Below, piece after piece: positions 61,127 through 64,000 of a stretch of 64,000 nucleotides of DNA. A program made the position numbers and the translations under genes. This DNA comes from an uncultured Lachnospiraceae bacterium. Its GTDB lineage: Bacteria > Bacillota > Clostridia > Lachnospirales > Lachnospiraceae. The notes below the pieces were generated by a model. That model did not search any database and was not told where the DNA came from. It worked only from the letters and a program-made list of their open reading frames with translations. Numbering within the stretch: the stretch's first letter is position 1; each line of letters opens with the position of its first letter. The stretch spans positions 58,465-122,464 of the forward strand of contig CATBDC010000007.1 in NCBI GenBank assembly GCA_949502235.1. The letters are read 5' to 3'.

Positions 61127-61151
61127 GAACATATAGTGAGGGCTTTTTTAC

Positions 61152-61568
61152 ATGAAGAAACTAAGCGAGTATTTATTTTTGTGGGCGCTTGGCGGCTGCA
61201 TATATTATGGATTTGAAATTCTGTTCCGGGGATTTTCCCACTGGTCTATGTTTGTGCTGGGAGGAATCTGCCTGATTTTTTTTACAGTCCAGGGACGCAT
61301 GGTCCATTGGGAGGACCCATTGTGGAAGCAGATCCTGCGCTGCACCATTTTTGTGACCAGCATGGAATTTATTACCGGAATTATTGTAAATAAATGGCTG
61401 CGGCTTGGCGTGTGGGATTACAGTAATCTGCCCTTTCAAATATTCGGGCAGGTGTGTCTGCAGTTTGCGGTAATTTTTTCCGGGCTGTGCGCGGTGGGGA
61501 TACTGCTTAGCGGCTATCTGCTCCACTGGGTGTATGGGGAGGAGAAGCCCCATTATCATGTTTTGTGA
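61152..61568 (+). CDS. Putative ABC transporter permease (CmpB-like membrane protein)
   Basis: The 138-residue protein has four hydrophobic helices and the family pattern WALGGCIYYGFEILFRGFSHW, MEFITGIIVNKWLRLGVWDYS and LPFQIFGQVCLQF. The family is named putative ABC-transporter permease type IV, but no ATPase is nearby and the role is not known. Confidence 0.85.
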   Translation: MKKLSEYLFLWALGGCIYYGFEILFRGFSHWSMFVLGGICLIFFTVQGRMVHWEDPLWKQILRCTIFVTSMEFITGIIVNKWLRLGVWDYSNLPFQIFGQVCLQFAVIFSGLCAVGILLSGYLLHWVYGEEKPHYHVL

Positions 61569-61632
61569 ACGGCAGCACCTCCTAAAATCCCGCCAATAGA
61601 ACCAGGTACATTTACATTAGGAGGAAGCCAGT

Positions 61633-62217
61633 ATGAGCTGGGGATTTATGTTTCTTTTTAACAATATTCTTTTAGGGGCAGGGCTTGCGATGGATGCTTT
61701 TTCCGTATCTATGGCAGATGGCCTGAATGAACCGGGAATGGGGAAAGGAAAAATGTGTGAGATTGCAGGTATATTTGCTGTATTTCAAGCTCTTATGCCT
61801 ATGGCTGGATGGTTTTTTGTCCACACGGTTTCACGGTATTTTAAGATGTTTGAACAATTCATTCCCTGGATTGCCCTTGTGCTTCTCGGATTTATCGGAG
61901 GGAAAATGCTCTGGGAGGGAAGAAAAGGGAGTGGTTCTGAAAAGGAACACTCTGGCGCGGAGCTTCCCACACTTCTTGTTCAGGGAGTCGCAACCTCTAT
62001 AGACGCACTGTCTGTGGGCTTTACGATTGCGGGATATCATTTATTGATGGCGTTTACGGCTTCCATGATTATTGCCGCCGTCACATTTATTATCTGTATG
62101 TGCGGACTGGTGATTGGAAGGAAATTTGGCACAAAGCTGTCAGATAGGGCGCAGGTTCTTGGCGGCTCAATTTTGATCGTCATAGGGATAGAGATATTTG
62201 TTACAGGGGTTTTCTAA
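61633..62217 (+). CDS. Manganese efflux pump MntP family
   Basis: The 194-residue membrane protein has six helices arranged in two repeats, each with the acidic motif of the family: LGAGLAMDAFSVSMADG and GVATSIDALSVGFTIAG. It should export Mn2+ and protect from metal excess. The start follows AGGAGGA. No yybP-ykoY riboswitch is visible in the 64-base upstream gap. Confidence 0.91.
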   Translation: MSWGFMFLFNNILLGAGLAMDAFSVSMADGLNEPGMGKGKMCEIAGIFAVFQALMPMAGWFFVHTVSRYFKMFEQFIPWIALVLLGFIGGKMLWEGRKGSGSEKEHSGAELPTLLVQGVATSIDALSVGFTIAGYHLLMAFTASMIIAAVTFIICMCGLVIGRKFGTKLSDRAQVLGGSILIVIGIEIFVTGVF

Positions 62218-62244
62218 AAATATACATATGATTGAGGTGTAATT

Positions 62245-62727
62245 ATGTTAATCAGAACAGCAGGAGCAGAGGATCTTGAAGCAGTAACAGCGGTGGAGGC
62301 AGAGTGCTTTCCTGCCGCGGAGGCTGCTGGAAGGGAAGAATTTGAAAAGAGGCTTAAGGCCTACGGTAATCATTTCTGGCTTATGTTTGAGGGGGAAAGG
62401 CTTATTTCCTTTGTGGATGGCTTTGTTACCGATGAGCCGGATCTTACGGATGAGATGTTTGAAAGAGCGGATATGCACAATGAAGAGGGGGCCTGGCAGA
62501 TGATCTTTGGGGTCAATACGCTTCCGGGGTACAGGGGAAAAGGGTACGCCGGAGAGCTTATCCGCCGGGCTGTTTCCGATGCAAGGCGGCAGGGCAGGAA
62601 GGGACTTGTCCTTACCTGTAAGGATAAACTGGTGCAGTATTATGAAAAATTCGGCTTTGTAAACGAAGGGCTGTCTGTTTCCAGCCATGGCAGCGCGGTC
62701 TGGTATCAGATGAGGCTCGTTTTTTAA
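62245..62727 (+). CDS. GNAT family N-acetyltransferase
   Basis: The 160-residue protein has the GNAT fold with acetyl-CoA pyrophosphate loop in GYRGKGYAGELIRRAV (about residues 94-109) and YYEKFGFVNEG at the C-terminus. The acceptor is unknown. Its stop overlaps the stop of the convergent MFS gene by a few bases. Confidence 0.92.
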   Translation: MLIRTAGAEDLEAVTAVEAECFPAAEAAGREEFEKRLKAYGNHFWLMFEGERLISFVDGFVTDEPDLTDEMFERADMHNEEGAWQMIFGVNTLPGYRGKGYAGELIRRAVSDARRQGRKGLVLTCKDKLVQYYEKFGFVNEGLSVSSHGSAVWYQMRLVF

Positions 62728-63872
62728 TCCAAAAGCTTTGTCCGCCATACAATAAGGGTGATGGGAATCTGCAGGATAAGCACAAACCAGAAGATGGAAT
62801 AGCTTCCTGCATATTCATAGAGCTGTCCGAATAAAAATGCCAGAAGAGCGCGGCCAAGTGCGGAGGCAGACAGGGACAGGGTGACTGCGGTATTAAAAAG
62901 GGAAGGCATGACCGTCTTTTTAAGAAAGGACAGATTTACCACTGTAAAGCAGCATAGAGTAATGCCCTGAAAGAGGGAACCCAGCATGAAAAGACCTGCG
63001 TTTGGAGCCGCAGCGTAAATGAAAAACCGGACAATCAGACAGATGCAGGAAATGAGATAGCATTTTCTGTGCCCCAGCTTCGGAAGAAAATGGGAAGCGA
63101 GAGGCAAAGTAATAATTTCCGGTATAATGCAGAAAACAGTATGGAGGCTGATGCTGGAAGCTCCGGCATTTAAGGTGACAGCCAGATGATTTCCGATGTA
63201 GGATAAAATCGTGTCTGTGGTGACAGTTGCCTGGATGGATAAAAGGATAATCAGCAGGTAGGAGCGGCTTTTTAGGAGGAGCTTTACATCATGAAGACTT
63301 ATAAAGGAGGCGGATGAAACTGTCTTCTTTTTCTTTGGGAAGGTAAGGGCAGCAAAAAAGGCAGGCAGAGTAATCCCACAGGCCAGAGGAAAAATAGAGC
63401 TCCAGCTTCCGGAATATTCTACGATTATGCCAGTAAGGATTCCAAAAAGCAGCCATCCGAAGGAACCGGTGCCCCGGAGGATTCCGTAGTTATTCTTTGT
63501 TTCTGCGCAGAATTCTGTGGCGCGGGTATCTGCAAGGGACATGATAGAGAGGCGGGCAACCTCTGCCATAATGCCGAAGATGATAATGACTGCGGCGTAT
63601 TTCTGGAGGGGCAGTAATGCCAGGCAGGTGATCTGAACCCCCAGGGCGGCGGACAAAAATAGACTGTGCCGCCCAGTCTTATCTGCCAGATAGCCCACTG
63701 CCGGTATGAGGAATGCAGGGAAGAGTCCGGTAAGGCTTGTGTAGATGCCAAGCTGTGTGCCGGTAAAGCCCTGCACCTTTTCCAGATATACGTTGATATA
63801 GGAAAGAATACAGGAAAGCCCTGCGAAAAAACAAAAATAATATACCATAAATTTTAACTGAGCCCGCTTCAT
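62724..63872 (-). CDS. MFS transporter
   Basis: The 382-residue protein has about twelve hydrophobic helices and the facilitator motif A-like YLADKTGRHSLF between helices 2 and 3. It most likely exports sugars or drugs. The start is one of two adjacent ATG codons (63872 or 63875) behind AAGGAGGT on the minus strand; the longer open frame to 63968 is not supported. Upstream, GGTAGTGTCAAATCTACC is an inverted repeat that might be an operator. Confidence 0.88.
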   Translation of the reverse strand: MKRAQLKFMVYYFCFFAGLSCILSYINVYLEKVQGFTGTQLGIYTSLTGLFPAFLIPAVGYLADKTGRHSLFLSAALGVQITCLALLPLQKYAAVIIIFGIMAEVARLSIMSLADTRATEFCAETKNNYGILRGTGSFGWLLFGILTGIIVEYSGSWSSIFPLACGITLPAFFAALTFPKKKKTVSSASFISLHDVKLLLKSRSYLLIILLSIQATVTTDTILSYIGNHLAVTLNAGASSISLHTVFCIIPEIITLPLASHFLPKLGHRKCYLISCICLIVRFFIYAAAPNAGLFMLGSLFQGITLCCFTVVNLSFLKKTVMPSLFNTAVTLSLSASALGRALLAFLFGQLYEYAGSYSIFWFVLILQIPITLIVWRTKLLD

Positions 63873-63956
63873 CATCTGTACCTCCTTAAGGGGATTGGTA
63901 GTGTCAAATCTACCACTATATTTTTTGTTACAAACCTTATAAATTCGAGGGCACTG

Positions 63957-63990
63957 AAAAACTCCCACTTTTTTTGTTGGGAGTTTTCTT
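63957..63990. terminator. Bidirectional terminator near the window end
   Basis: AAAACTCCCA (63957-63966) pairs with TGGGAGTTTT (63978-63987) around a T-rich loop, with A- and T-rich flanks. It probably ends a minus-strand gene located beyond the window. Confidence 0.75.
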
Positions 63991-64000
63991 ATTCCTATAT

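Noticed and set aside
61568..61632. Manganese riboswitch before the MntP gene
   Set aside because: The gap is only 64 bases and lacks the paired helices and conserved loops of the yybP-ykoY motif.

Overview
The window reads as a chromosome segment of a low-to-medium G+C Firmicute, most likely a gut Lachnospiraceae/Clostridia species. The pointers are the gene order ffh-rpsP-khpA-rimM-trmD-rplS-lepB-rbgA-lepB-rnhB-yraN-pgeF, the infC-rpmI-rplT operon, strong AGGAGG-type ribosome binding sites, consensus TTGACA/TATAAT promoters, and the accessory families present (DUF1703 ATPases, Rpn-like nuclease, high-cysteine small protein). I see no rRNA, tRNA, CRISPR array or complete insertion sequence.

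Layout. 1-5.3 kb: end of a hybrid sensor kinase, a MATE exporter, DegV, a B3/4-domain protein and a convergent sodium symporter. 5.4-8.7 kb: a FapA-type DUF342 protein, then the translation operon infC-rpmI-rplT behind an attenuator leader and with a probable AUU start for infC. 8.8-14.6 kb: AraC regulator, MFS exporter, zinc-dependent phospholipase C-like protein, Rpn-family nuclease, a YefM/YoeB-type toxin-antitoxin pair and a nicotinamidase-like hydrolase. 14.6-25.9 kb: a carbohydrate island with an RpiB-like isomerase, single-chain dihydroxyacetone-type kinase, PRD/EIIA regulator, class II aldolase, PTS EIIA, EIIB and EIIC, HPr, enzyme I, a double cupin and a divergent triosephosphate-isomerase homologue. 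26-33.6 kb: luxS, a phosphatase, a 1205-residue restriction-modification fusion, trpS and a DUF1703 ATPase. 33.6-43.8 kb: DUF3592, ABC-F, cyclophilin, the DUF969/DUF979 membrane pair, patatin, YjbQ, a TruA paralogue whose catalytic Asp is Glu, a thioesterase, a chemoreceptor and three small proteins. 43.8-49.6 kb: a 145-bp multi-hairpin element, a cysteine-rich protein with an internal duplication, a J-domain protein, two more ATPase/nuclease genes and a subtilisin. 49.7-61 kb: the ylxM-ffh-to-miaB housekeeping run, interrupted by an AT-rich PBECR-like nuclease. 61-64 kb: membrane proteins, an acetyltransferase and an MFS transporter.

How genes work together. The carbohydrate island has what is needed to import and phosphorylate a sugar by PEP, cleave a ketose phosphate and feed the products to glycolysis. 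The kinase + RpiB-like + TIM-like trio is the set known from tetrulose (erythrulose) phosphate pathways, and both isomerases depart from the textbook motifs. The RM fusion carries a beta-class methylase, a PD-ExK nuclease and a gamma-class methylase in one chain, and lies between two housekeeping genes. A family of short palindromes built on GTTACTGTTCAC / GTGAACAGTAAC recurs in at least nine places, once supplying the last codons and stop of enzyme I and once bounding the 145-bp element.
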